Positions 41,256 to 50,600 of a DNA stretch of 50,600 bases are shown in pieces. The translations under genes were made by a program, and so were the position numbers. The stretch's first letter is position 1. Each line of letters opens with the position of its first letter. The stretch spans positions 1 through 50,600 of the forward strand of contig NZ_POTX01000013.1 of NCBI RefSeq assembly GCF_003236305.1, written 5' to 3'. Below the pieces are notes generated by a model. That model made no database searches. It was given only the letters and a program-made list of their open reading frames with translations, and was not told where the DNA came from. This stretch comes from Micromonospora endophytica (lineage in GTDB: Bacteria > Actinomycetota > Actinomycetes > Mycobacteriales > Micromonosporaceae).

Positions 41256-42556
41256 GCCGCCACCTGCCCCACGCTGGTCCGGATCGCCTCGACGAGGATG
41301 GCCAGCCCTTCCCGGGCCTCCTCCTCGGTGAGCGTCAACGGCGGGCCCATCCGCACCACGTTGCCGTACAGGCCGCCCTTGCCGACCAGCAGGCCACCTT
41401 CCCGGCAGGCTTCGAAGACCGCGGTGGCCAGCGCCGGATCCGGTTCGTTGCCGCCGGGGCGGACGAACTCGACGCCCAGCATCAGCCCCTTGCCGCGTAC
41501 CTCGGCCACCGACGGCAGCTCGCCCACGGCGGCGCGCAGCCCGTCGCCGAGGATCGCGCCGACCCGCGCCGCGTTGCCCTGGAGATCGTGGTCGAGCAGG
41601 TAGTCCAGGACCGCGTTGCCGGCCGCGGTGGAGATCGGGTTGCCACCGAAGGTGGAGAAGCTGATCGCCGGCACCGCCTCCAGCACCTCGGCCCGACCGA
41701 CCACGCCGGCCAGGGCGAAGCCGTTGCCGATGCCCTTGGCGAAGGTGAGCAGGTCCGGGGTGACGCCGTGGGCCTGGTAGCCCCAGAAATGCTCGCCGGT
41801 GCGCCCCCAGCCGGTCTGCACCTCGTCGGAGATCAGCAGGATGCCGTGTTCGTCGAGGATCTTCTTCCAGGCCGCGAAGAGCCCGTCCGGGCCGTGCGTG
41901 AAACCGCCGACGCCCTGGATCGGCTCGGCGATCAGGCAGGCCACGTCACCGGCGGTCTGGGTGGCGAGCACCTCGCGCAGGTCTTCGGCCGCCGCGTCGA
42001 GCCGGTCGGCCGGGTCCAGCCGGGCCAGCAGGCCCCGCAGCCGGTCACCGGAGTGCAACCAGGCCACCTGGAGCGGGTTGAGCGCGCTCGCCGACCAGCC
42101 ACGGTTGCCGGTCACGCCCATCGCCGCGTACGACCGGCCGTGGTAGCTGTTGCGTACGGCCAGGATCTGGTGTGAGCGGCGGTGGTTGGTGGCGACCAGC
42201 AGCGCCGCCTCGTTCGCCTCGGTGCCGGAGTTGGTGAAGAAGACCCGGGCGTCCGGGATGCCGGAGACCCGGGCGATCTTCTCGGCCAGCTCCACCTGCT
42301 GCCGGATCAGGTAGAGCGTGGAGCTGTGCACGATGCCGGTCGCCAGTTGCCGCTGCACGGCCTCCCGGATCTCCGGTACGTCGTAACCGATCATGTTGGT
42401 CAGCACGCCGCCGAAGAAGTCGAGGTAGCTGCGGCCGTGCGCGTCGGTGACCCGGCGCCCTTCGCCGGCGACGAGTTCGAGCGGTTCGGCATAGTAGAGC
42501 GGCATCCAGGAGGGGAGCACGGCCCGATGCCGGGCCAGCAGGTCGTCGGAGGTCAC
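41252..42556 (-). CDS. Class III PLP-dependent aminotransferase (beta-alanine/GABA type)
   Basis: A 434-residue fold-type I enzyme. Landmarks are VFFTNSGTEANEAALLVA (PLP phosphate loop), NSYHGRSYAA, ISDEVQTGWGRTGEHFW with the cofactor Asp, and the Schiff-base Lys274 in LLTFAKGIGNG. It would transfer an amino group from an omega-amino acid such as beta-alanine, beta-aminoisobutyrate or GABA; the coupled mmsA gene favours the first two. The GTG at 42556 has GAAGGG 8 nt upstream; the ATG-led extension to 42625 lacks family similarity. The palindrome at 42649-42667 is the likely operator. Confidence 0.9.
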   Translation of the reverse strand: MTSDDLLARHRAVLPSWMPLYYAEPLELVAGEGRRVTDAHGRSYLDFFGGVLTNMIGYDVPEIREAVQRQLATGIVHSSTLYLIRQQVELAEKIARVSGIPDARVFFTNSGTEANEAALLVATNHRRSHQILAVRNSYHGRSYAAMGVTGNRGWSASALNPLQVAWLHSGDRLRGLLARLDPADRLDAAAEDLREVLATQTAGDVACLIAEPIQGVGGFTHGPDGLFAAWKKILDEHGILLISDEVQTGWGRTGEHFWGYQAHGVTPDLLTFAKGIGNGFALAGVVGRAEVLEAVPAISFSTFGGNPISTAAGNAVLDYLLDHDLQGNAARVGAILGDGLRAAVGELPSVAEVRGKGLMLGVEFVRPGGNEPDPALATAVFEACREGGLLVGKGGLYGNVVRMGPPLTLTEEEAREGLAILVEAIRTSVGQVAA

Positions 42557-42648
42557 GGTCGCACCCTTCGGATCGCGGCGGTTACCGCACGCTTCCATCA
42601 CCCTCGCGGCCCCGGCAAGTGCCAAAGTGTCGCGTGGTGATCCACGAC

Positions 42649-42667
42649 CGTTGACAACACGTCAACG
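42649..42667. promoter_or_regulatory. Inverted repeat upstream of the aminotransferase-mmsA operon
   Basis: CGTTGAC (42649-42655) and GTCAACG (42661-42667) are exact inverted repeats around AACAC. They lie about 95-110 nt upstream of the GTG on the minus strand, where an activator or repressor site is expected. No regulator gene is adjacent, so the binding protein is unknown. Confidence 0.55.
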
Positions 42668-42699
42668 TTTTCCGTCGCCGTCCCAACCGTTGGGCACGC

Positions 42700-43263
42700 T
42701 TACCGTGGCCCCGATGCCGCACGTCTGCGAATTCCGAACCAGTAGGCGGGAAGGTGCAGCGCTGCGGCGACCACCCCGAAACCCAGCCAGCCGAGGCCGA
42801 GCGCGATCGCGCCAGAGGCGTCCTGGCCCAGGTGGACCCCGGTGAGGAATCCGACGAGCGCGAGGCTGTTGCGGGTGAAGTGCCGGCAGAAGGCCGGTAG
42901 GTCCCGGCCCACCTCGACCGCCACCAGCACGCCGGCGTACGGAAAGGTCACCACCAGCCCGCGCAGGAGCTGCCCGAGCAGCCCGGTCAGCGCCGCGCCA
43001 CAGAGGATCAGCACCAGCCGGGCCGGGGCGGCCAGCAGGATCGGCCAGCGGAGCCGATGATGTGTCACCGCCACGATGCTGAAGAACATGGTGAGCCCGA
43101 CCACGCCGACGAGTTGCGCGCCGTCGATGTGGTGGCCGGTGGCCAGCTGCGCCGCCGACATGGGCAACGGCAGGCTGGCGACGAAGGCCCGCCACCGGAG
43201 CGGACGGATCAGGCTCACCGCCCAGACCACCGCGGTCACCAGCAGTACGCCCTGGACGGTCAT
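42700..43263 (-). CDS. Membrane protein of unknown function
   Basis: A 187-residue very hydrophobic protein with about six transmembrane helices (VQGVLLVTAVVWAVSLI, LVGVVGLTMFFSIVAV, LLAAPARLVLILCGAALTG, VVTFPYAGVLVAVEVG, and a C-terminal pair). I do not recognise the family. The ATG at 43263 is 9 nt after the stop of 43273-44130, so it is the second gene of a two-gene unit. Both lack known domains; they may form one membrane complex. Confidence 0.75.
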   Translation of the reverse strand: MTVQGVLLVTAVVWAVSLIRPLRWRAFVASLPLPMSAAQLATGHHIDGAQLVGVVGLTMFFSIVAVTHHRLRWPILLAAPARLVLILCGAALTGLLGQLLRGLVVTFPYAGVLVAVEVGRDLPAFCRHFTRNSLALVGFLTGVHLGQDASGAIALGLGWLGFGVVAAALHLPAYWFGIRRRAASGPR

Positions 43264-43272
43264 GGGCCCGAC

Positions 43273-44130
43273 TCACGGGTCGAAGGTGGCCCGGGCGACG
43301 CAGGACCGAAACGTCTCGCCGGCCCGGGTCACGTCGGAGGCGTTCACCGAGAACCGGTTCTCGGTGATCTCGCCGTGTGCGCTCATGCCGGCCGTCCAGC
43401 ACGCCTCACCATCCCAGCGGATCAGGTTGACGTGCAGGTCGGCCGGAACCGCCTCGGTCCTCAGCAGCCCCACCCGGACGCCGGCCCGACGCTGCCTGGC
43501 CACCAGTTCCGCCAACTCGTCGGAGAAATCGGAGTAGGTGAAGACGCGGGTGATCCGCACACCACGGGCCACCGCCGCCAGGTTCTCCGACCAGTACCGC
43601 CGACCGATGTCGCTGCCCCACCAGGCGAGTCGGGGCAGCACGTTGGTCAGCGCCTCCAACTCCCGGACGCAGTCCCGGGTCGCGCCGAGCATGTCCTGAT
43701 AGTCGGTGCCGGGCCGGATGATGCGCCCCTGGCGTAACTGCCCGAGATCTTCCTGGAACCGCTCGAACCGGCGCTGGGTCTCCGCGGCGATCCGGGTATC
43801 TCGATGGCGCTCCACGGCCTCCCGGGCGGCGGTGGCGACTTCCGGCACCGCCCGTACCAGCCAGGGCGGGCCGACCAGCAACGTACGCAGGTGAAACCGG
43901 CGCTCGGCGCGGGCCAGCGAGTCCACCAGCAGCGAGATGGTGATGCCCATCAGACCGGCCAGCAGGGACTCCACACCGGAGGCGGCGCCGGTCAGGTCGA
44001 GCGTGACGGAGAGCGCGATCGACAACGCGATGCCGGTCAAGGCAACCGGATCGGTGTGCGCCATCAGTCGGGTGATGCCCACCGCGTACGGATATGGTGC
44101 GATCCGCTGCCGCCGCGCCGAACGGGACAT
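43273..44130 (-). CDS. Membrane protein with a C-terminal cytosolic domain, unknown function
   Basis: A 285-residue protein. Two transmembrane helices lie near residues 29-48 (VALTGIALSIALSVTLDLTG) and 52-75. A helical stretch with coiled-coil character follows (RFERFQEDLGQLRQ), then an alpha/beta region (ITRVFTYSDFSDELAELVARQRRAGVRVGLL) whose pattern recalls PLD-superfamily or related nucleotide-recognition folds, but no HKD motif is present. It ends with a GEITENRFSVNASDVTRAGE segment. GGAGGTGATCG precedes the ATG at 44130. It is probably expressed with 42700-43263. Confidence 0.72.
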   Translation of the reverse strand: MSRSARRQRIAPYPYAVGITRLMAHTDPVALTGIALSIALSVTLDLTGAASGVESLLAGLMGITISLLVDSLARAERRFHLRTLLVGPPWLVRAVPEVATAAREAVERHRDTRIAAETQRRFERFQEDLGQLRQGRIIRPGTDYQDMLGATRDCVRELEALTNVLPRLAWWGSDIGRRYWSENLAAVARGVRITRVFTYSDFSDELAELVARQRRAGVRVGLLRTEAVPADLHVNLIRWDGEACWTAGMSAHGEITENRFSVNASDVTRAGETFRSCVARATFDP

Positions 44131-44168
44131 CGATCACCTCCAGCATGCCGCTGCGACCAGCGTAGGAC

Positions 44169-44193
44169 TCGCCGGCCACTGGCTGGCCGGCGA
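44169..44193 (-). terminator. Hairpin after the ferredoxin-reductase-like gene
   Basis: TCGCCGGCCA (44169-44178) and TGGCCGGCGA (44184-44193) pair perfectly over 10 bp around a 5-nt loop, without T-run. A smaller stem (CGGCACC/GGTGCCG) follows near 44198-44214. On the minus strand both lie after the flavoprotein gene and before the next. Confidence 0.55.
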
Positions 44194-44274
44194 CTTCCGG
44201 CACCCCCGGTGCCGACGGACGCCGACGGGAAGTGTCTGGTAGGCCGACCCGACCCGGTTCGCCAGCAGGGACCG

Positions 44275-44922
44275 TCAGTAGCCGCGGAAGTTGTCCTTGC
44301 GGATCTGCTTGCGGCTGATGCCGAGGTCCTTCAGCGCGGCGCTGGTCTCGGCGATGAACTTCGGCATTCCGGAGATGTAGTAGGTCGCGTTCGGGGCGTT
44401 CGTGGCAACCTGCTTGAGGTCGACGGCGAAGTCCTCGCGGTCCCGGTGGTAGCGGGCGTCGCTGGCGAGTTGCTCCGTCTCGGCCTTGAACGCGTGCCCG
44501 TCCCCGAGGTGCAGCAGCGTGCTGCGGACGCCGAGGCCCGCCGTGTCGATGTGGCGCAGCAGGGAGCGGAACGGGGTGATGCCCACCCCCTGGGCGAGGA
44601 AGACGACCTCGTCGCCGGCCCCGTCCAGGATGAACTTCATGATCGGACCGCGCATCGTGATGCGGTCGCCGGGTCGCAGCGCCGCCAGCGCCTTCTTGTA
44701 CTTGCTGCCGGAGTCCAGCTTGGTGGCGATCACGACCTGTTCGTCGCCGGGCGCCGACGCCAGGGAGAACGGCCTGGTCCCCCCACCCTTGATGGTGAAG
44801 ATGCCGTGCTGTCCGGCGATGTGCCGGAAGGGCTTGGTGGCGGTGAACGCGAAGACCGCGACGCCACCGTCCTCCTCCCAGCGGTCGGCGAACTCGAGCG
44901 GCGTGGACGACAGCAGACCCAT
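44275..44922 (-). CDS. Ferredoxin-NADP reductase-like flavoprotein
   Basis: A 215-residue single-chain FNR-type reductase without ferredoxin or globin domain. The FAD-binding motif is RPFSLAS (50-56), the pyridine-nucleotide region begins GVGITPFRSLL (112-122), and YISGMPKFI near the end is the usual C-terminal part. It likely passes electrons from NAD(P)H to a partner not encoded here. CAGGAGAAG precedes the ATG at 44922. It diverges from the MarR gene across a 108-nt region with palindromic sites, so MarR probably controls it. Confidence 0.88.
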   Translation of the reverse strand: MGLLSSTPLEFADRWEEDGGVAVFAFTATKPFRHIAGQHGIFTIKGGGTRPFSLASAPGDEQVVIATKLDSGSKYKKALAALRPGDRITMRGPIMKFILDGAGDEVVFLAQGVGITPFRSLLRHIDTAGLGVRSTLLHLGDGHAFKAETEQLASDARYHRDREDFAVDLKQVATNAPNATYYISGMPKFIAETSAALKDLGISRKQIRKDNFRGY

Positions 44923-44967
44923 GGCTTCTCCTGAGTTGAGGTGAGACTCCTTTCGTTAAAGCTAGCA

Positions 44968-44991
44968 GATAGTTTTGGTTCACCAACTATC
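44968..44991. promoter_or_regulatory. Nested palindrome between flavoprotein and marR
   Basis: GATAGTT (44968-44974) and AACTATC (44985-44991) are inverted repeats around a core containing TTGG-TTCA-CCAA. The core GGTTCACCAAC recurs in reverse orientation at 45541-45551, before the TetR gene. It is the likely MarR site controlling both divergent genes. Confidence 0.6.
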
Positions 44992-45030
44992 CCGACAGAC
45001 CGATGGTAAGTGAGATGGTAGTTTCGTACG

Positions 45031-45525
45031 GTGACCTCCGCCGCAACCCCGGATCCAGGCATCCCCCTGCCGGTGCTGCTCTCGCAGGCCGGCGAACGAG
45101 CACGCGAGTTCCTGCAACGCCAGCTCGCGTCGTCGCGACTGCGACCACGGCACGCGCACGTCCTGCTCTTCCTGGAGCGCACCGGCGCTGCCGGGCAGCA
45201 GGAGCTGCTGGAGCGGCTCAACGTCGACGCCAGCGCGCTGGTGGGCCTGCTCAACGACCTTGAGGGCGACGGCATGGTCGAGCGCCGTCGCGACCCCGCC
45301 GACCGCCGCCGGCACATCGTCACCCTCTCGGAGCACGGCAGGGCAGCGGTCGCGGAGGTCCACGCGTCGATCGACGAGATGAGCGACGCACTCTTCGGAG
45401 CCCTGAGCGACACCGACCGCGACCACCTGCATCGGATCTTGTCGGTCATGTCGTCCGGCGCCCCGGCCACGGCGACCGGCTGCCCGGGCCGGCTGTGCGG
45501 GCCACCCGACCCCGGCGGTTCGTGA
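45031..45525 (+). CDS. MarR-family regulator
   Basis: A 164-residue winged-helix regulator: LRPRHAHVLLFLERTGAAGQ, QELLERLNVDASALVGLLNDLE (recognition helix region), and the wing VERRRDPADRRRHIVTLSEHG. The GTG at 45031 sits 6 nt after a TAGTTT box, so the transcript may be leaderless. It is divergent from the flavoprotein gene and precedes TetR and the DHA2 pump. The tail has two Cys (SSGAPATATGCPGRLCG), which might allow redox sensing; this is speculation. Confidence 0.88.
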   Translation: MTSAATPDPGIPLPVLLSQAGERAREFLQRQLASSRLRPRHAHVLLFLERTGAAGQQELLERLNVDASALVGLLNDLEGDGMVERRRDPADRRRHIVTLSEHGRAAVAEVHASIDEMSDALFGALSDTDRDHLHRILSVMSSGAPATATGCPGRLCGPPDPGGS

Positions 45526-45540
45526 TGTGCACAACATGCA

Positions 45541-45571
45541 GTTGGTGAACCCTTTGCACTGAGTGCAAGAT
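45541..45571 (+). promoter_or_regulatory. Promoter and TetR operator before tetR-efflux pump
   Basis: TTGCACT-G-AGTGCAA (45554-45568) is a perfect 15-nt palindrome, typical for TetR dimers. It overlaps a promoter with TTGGTG (45542-45547), 18-nt spacing and CAAGAT (45566-45571). The latter ends 6 nt before the ATG at 45578, so the mRNA is probably leaderless. GTTGGTGAACC (45541-45551) matches the core of the palindrome before marR, which suggests MarR input too. Confidence 0.7.
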
Positions 45572-45577
45572 TGGCCC

Positions 45578-47783
<2,206 letters not shown>

Positions 47784-47795
47784 GCGAGTGGTCAA

Positions 47796-47830
47796 CCGTG
47801 CCCCCATCGCCGCCGGCGGTGGGGGCACGG
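47796..47830. terminator. Bidirectional hairpin terminator
   Basis: CCGTGCCCCCA (47796-47806) and TGGGGGCACGG (47820-47830) pair perfectly over 11 bp; the centre adds CCGCC/GGCGG. It lies between the converging pump and murD2 genes and can stop transcription from either side. Confidence 0.78.
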
Positions 47831-47838
47831 GCCTGCGG

Positions 47839-49188
47839 TCAGGCGGGCGCGGTGGCCCGAACGGCCTCGGCGAAGACCTCGGAGCGGTGCTCGAAGTTGC
47901 GGAACCGGCCGTAGCTGGGGGCGGCCGGCGAGAGCAGGACCACGCCCCCGGCGGGAGTGAGCTGCCGAGCCAGCCGGACCGCCTCGGCCAGGTCCTCGAC
48001 CAACTCGGTACGCACCTTCGGCAGCCCGTCCAGCGCCTCGACGATGCGCGGGCCACTGTCCGGAATGCCGATCACGGTGATCTCCCGCTCGGCCAGGTGC
48101 TCACGCAACGGGGTGTAGTCGACGCCCCGGTCGTTCCCGCCGACGATCACCGTCAACGGTCTTCCGTCGTACGCGTCGATGGCGTGCATGGCCGCGTACG
48201 GGCTGGTCGCCAGGGTGTCGTCGACGAAGGTCAGGCCGGACGGGTCGGCGATCTCGGTCAACCGGTGGGCCAGCCCCTGGAACTCGGCCACCGCCACGGC
48301 CAGGGTGTCCTTGCGGTCGACCAGGTCCACCCCGAGCGCGTCGAGCACCGCCAGGGCCACGCAGAGGTTGCCCTCGTTGTGCCGGCCGACGAGCGGCAGC
48401 ACCGCCCGGGGGAAGAGCGGCCGGTCGACCAGGTGGAACCAGGGTGTGCCGTCCGGGCCGGCGGCGACGTTCACCGAGTCCGCGGTGCCGGCGTGCACCG
48501 CCGCCCGGTCACCCAGCTCGAACAGCAGCCGGGGATCAGCGCCGTTGACCACCACCGTGCGCGGCCCGTACGCCAGCAGGTTGAGTTTGTCCCGGTAGTA
48601 CTCCCGCTCGCCGCCGTGCGCGTCCAGGTGCTCGGGGAAGAGCGCGGTGACCACGGCCACCCGGGGCGAGTCGGTCAGGTCGCTGCACTGGTAGCTGGAG
48701 AGCTCCAGCACGTACAGCTCGGCCTCCGGCAGGTCCAGCGTCGGCACCCCGATGTTGCCGCCGAAGACGTTCGGCCGGTCCACCGCGGCCAGCAGGTGGC
48801 TGATCAGGCTCGACGTGGTGCTCTTGCCCTTGCTGCCGGTCACCCCGACCGTACGATCGCCGTGATCGGCCATCCACAGCGCGGTGCCCTGGGTGACCGT
48901 GACACCGCGATGGCGCAGCTCCACCAGCCACGGATGGGTCTGTGGCACGCCCGGCGAGCGGACCACCACCTCGGCGGCGGCCAACCGGGCGAAGCCCTCC
49001 TCGCCGGTGACCAGCGGGGCGGCCTCCGCCAGCGGCCCCTCCCAGGGCAGGGTGAGGAAGTTCGCGCTGTCGTCCACGGCGACCAGGTCCGCCGGTCCGT
49101 GGGCGGCGATCGCGATCACCGCGGCCCGCCCCTCCCGGCCGGCCCCCCAGACGGCGACGGTACGTCCGCGCAGCTCAGACAGGCGCAC
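47839..49188 (-). CDS. murD2: UDP-MurNAc-L-Ala ligase of the MurD2 type (L-glutamate-adding)
   Basis: A 449-residue Mur ligase. The N-terminal Rossmann part begins RLSELRGRTVAVWGAGREG; the ATP loop is VGVTGSKGKSTTSSLI; the later FGGNIGVP, VLELSSYQ and FPEHLDAHG, and VGRHNEGNLCVAL are MurD-like. The divergent murL homolog next door supports MurD2, which adds L-Glu to UDP-MurNAc-L-Ala, after which MurL inverts the residue to D-Glu. The GTG at 49188 has GAGGAGA just upstream; 13 in-frame residues further upstream are not needed. A canonical MurD should exist elsewhere or be absent; that cannot be seen here. Assignment as MurD2 rather than MurD rests mainly on context. Confidence 0.82.
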   Translation of the reverse strand: MRLSELRGRTVAVWGAGREGRAAVIAIAAHGPADLVAVDDSANFLTLPWEGPLAEAAPLVTGEEGFARLAAAEVVVRSPGVPQTHPWLVELRHRGVTVTQGTALWMADHGDRTVGVTGSKGKSTTSSLISHLLAAVDRPNVFGGNIGVPTLDLPEAELYVLELSSYQCSDLTDSPRVAVVTALFPEHLDAHGGEREYYRDKLNLLAYGPRTVVVNGADPRLLFELGDRAAVHAGTADSVNVAAGPDGTPWFHLVDRPLFPRAVLPLVGRHNEGNLCVALAVLDALGVDLVDRKDTLAVAVAEFQGLAHRLTEIADPSGLTFVDDTLATSPYAAMHAIDAYDGRPLTVIVGGNDRGVDYTPLREHLAEREITVIGIPDSGPRIVEALDGLPKVRTELVEDLAEAVRLARQLTPAGGVVLLSPAAPSYGRFRNFEHRSEVFAEAVRATAPA

Positions 49189-49299
49189 AGCTTCTCCTCG
49201 GATCCGACGACGGCAGCACACGGGCATGGTCCGGCGGGCACCGGCCCCGCGCCCGCCCGGTTCACGGCGGAGCCGGGCACGGCCGGACGAACCAGGGCC

Positions 49300-49305
49300 T
49301 AGTAT
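49300..49305 (+). promoter_or_regulatory. Leaderless -10 box of murL
   Basis: TAGTAT matches the actinobacterial -10 consensus and ends 5 nt before the GTG at 49311. No ribosome site is present, so the transcript is probably leaderless. Confidence 0.6.
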
Positions 49306-49310
49306 GGCGT

Positions 49311-50600
49311 GTGCCTAATACGCAGCTGGCGCGGATGGACGCCTTCACCTTCCCGTCCTACTCGATCGACCTCTCCACCGGGGAGGCGCTGTTCGACTAC
49401 GCCCTCACCGGGCCCGACGGCGAGCAGCGGTTCACCGAGGTGATCACGTTGCCGGTGCCCGAGGAGTCACCGTCGGACGCGGCGGTGGCCGCGCTCGGCC
49501 GGGTGCTGGAGCTGCTGCACGTGGTGGCCGGGGTCAGCTACTACAAGGCCGCCGCGCCGGGACAGCTGGTGCTGCCGGCACCGCTCGGCCCGGCCGCCGT
49601 CGAGTTCGTCACCGCCGTCTACACCAAGGGCCTGGCCGAGTACGCGTACCGCAACCAGTTGCCGCACGTGCTCGAACTGGCCCCGGTGGTCCCGGACGGG
49701 CGGGTGCGGCCGGTCGCCGAGTACGACAACTCCGACCGGCGTCCGCTGTCGGCGGTCGGTGGCGGCAAGGACTCGATCGTCAGCCTGGAGGCGCTGCGCC
49801 GGGCCGGCCTCGACCCGGTGCCCTTCTCGGTCAACCCGAACCACGTGATCAACGCGGTGAACGCGGCCTCCGGCCTCACTCCCCTGGCCGCCCGGCGGCG
49901 ACTCGACCCGGTGCTGTTCGAGCTGAACGCCGCCGGCGCCCGCAACGGGCACATCCCGGTCACCGCGATCAACTCGCTGATCGCGGTCGCCACCGCGGTG
50001 CTGCACGGGCTGGGACCGGTGGTGATGTCCAACGAGCGCTCGGCGTCGGACCCGAACCTGATCTGGAACGGTCACGAGATCAACCACCAGTGGTCCAAGG
50101 GCGTCGAAGCCGAGGGGCTGCTCCGCGCCGCCCTCGCCGAACACGCCGGGCTGACCGAACCGTACTTCTCCCTGCTGCGCCCGCTGTCGGAGCTGCACAT
50201 CGCCCGGCTCTTCGCCACCATCGACCGCTACGACGACGTGGTGACCAGCTGCAACGCCGCGTTCAAGCTGCGTGACGCGAGCGAACGCTGGTGCCGGGAC
50301 TGCCCGAAGTGCCGGTTCGTCTTCCTGGCCCTGGCCCCGTTCATGTCCCGCGAACGGATCACCCACATCTTCGGCGGCGACCTGCTCGCCGACGCCACCC
50401 AGATCCCCGGCTACCGGGAGTTGCTCGGCGTGGACGGACACAAGCCCTTCGAGTGCGTCGGCGAGGTCGAGGAGTCGGTGGTCGCGGCGATCAGGGCACG
50501 TGTCGCGGCCAACTGCAACGACTCCCCCGGCGCGGCACCGTCGAGCAACCGCTGGCAGGACTCGGCGAGCACGGCCAGCGCGGCCTGCCGCGCCGCCGGG
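49311..50600 (+). CDS. murL: UDP-MurNAc-L-Ala-L-Glu epimerase MurL (3' end cut by window)
   Basis: The first 430 codons are present without a stop; relatives are about 440-460 residues, so the gene is nearly complete. An ATP-pyrophosphatase-like loop AVGGGKDSIVSLEAL (150-155 GGGKDS), the FSVNPNHVINAVN segment, SNERSASDPNL and the Cys cluster Cys328, Cys331, Cys334 (WCRDCPKC) match the MurL family described in Xanthomonas, where ATP activates and inverts the terminal L-Glu of UDP-MurNAc-L-Ala-L-Glu. Divergent murD2 starts 122 nt away. The GTG at 49311 is leaderless. Together with murD2 it would replace the glutamate racemase plus MurD route. Confidence 0.85.
   Translation, partial: MPNTQLARMDAFTFPSYSIDLSTGEALFDYALTGPDGEQRFTEVITLPVPEESPSDAAVAALGRVLELLHVVAGVSYYKAAAPGQLVLPAPLGPAAVEFVTAVYTKGLAEYAYRNQLPHVLELAPVVPDGRVRPVAEYDNSDRRPLSAVGGGKDSIVSLEALRRAGLDPVPFSVNPNHVINAVNAASGLTPLAARRRLDPVLFELNAAGARNGHIPVTAINSLIAVATAVLHGLGPVVMSNERSASDPNLIWNGHEINHQWSKGVEAEGLLRAALAEHAGLTEPYFSLLRPLSELHIARLFATIDRYDDVVTSCNAAFKLRDASERWCRDCPKCRFVFLALAPFMSRERITHIFGGDLLADATQIPGYRELLGVDGHKPFECVGEVEESVVAAIRARVAANCNDSPGAAPSSNRWQDSASTASAACRAAG

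Overview
The window is about 70% G+C, with many GTG starts, start/stop overlaps and apparent leaderless promoters. Together with several actinobacterial gene families this points to a high-GC actinomycete, most likely of the Micromonosporaceae (Micromonospora-like). The taxonomic call is inference, helped by a short interspersed GC-rich repeat that I recall from Micromonospora genomes and by a murD2/murL pair.

Layout. (1) 225-8218, plus strand: a LacI regulator, a sugar-binding lipoprotein, two permeases, a GH31 alpha-xylosidase and a GH1 beta-glucosidase. The regulator has a clear operator over its promoter; the set looks like uptake and breakdown of a xylosylated beta-glucan oligosaccharide. 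(2) 8312-10708, minus strand: a MobA-like nucleotidyltransferase, then a metal-sensor operon (CmtR-like ArsR, a broken cation-diffusion-facilitator gene, an isoprenylcysteine-methyltransferase-like protein). (3) 10997-15166, minus strand: a DMT-like membrane protein, an MGDG-synthase-like glycosyltransferase, a polysaccharide deacetylase and a sulfotransferase. (4) 15290-26853: an FCD-type GntR regulator divergent from a nine-gene coupled operon: a dipeptide-type ABC importer, a type-B carboxylesterase, an AtuA/DUF1446 protein, its small AtuA-C-like partner, and a GH3 beta-glucosidase. (5) 26878-32952, minus strand: a 5'-nuclease-less family A DNA polymerase and an RpiR-ngcE-ngcF-ngcG set for N-acetylglucosamine/chitobiose uptake. 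(6) 33457-38490, plus strand: a three-gene coupled operon with a Trypco2-like small protein, a membrane pentapeptide-repeat protein, and a 1260-residue trypsin-STAND NTPase carrying seven near-identical 38-residue repeats. This is the best candidate for an undescribed system and looks like a biological-conflict module. (7) 38444-44922: an acyltransferase, the mmsA/class III aminotransferase pair, a two-gene membrane module of unknown function and a ferredoxin-reductase-like flavoprotein. (8) 45031-47783: MarR, TetR and a DHA2 efflux pump. (9) 47839-50600: murD2 and, divergently, murL (cut by the window end), the alternative D-glutamate route in peptidoglycan synthesis.

Both sugar ABC systems (regions 1 and 5) lack an ATPase, as is usual in actinomycetes that share one MsiK-type ATPase. 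Non-coding structure includes a perfect 32-bp inverted repeat, a longer foldback of related type, two copies of a 52-bp GGGGCCCC-containing element in opposite orientations, a 21-bp triple tandem repeat, intercistronic hairpins around the first binding-protein gene, and palindromic operators before the GntR-, TetR- and LacI-controlled units. I saw no tRNA, rRNA, CRISPR array, IS element or prophage gene.
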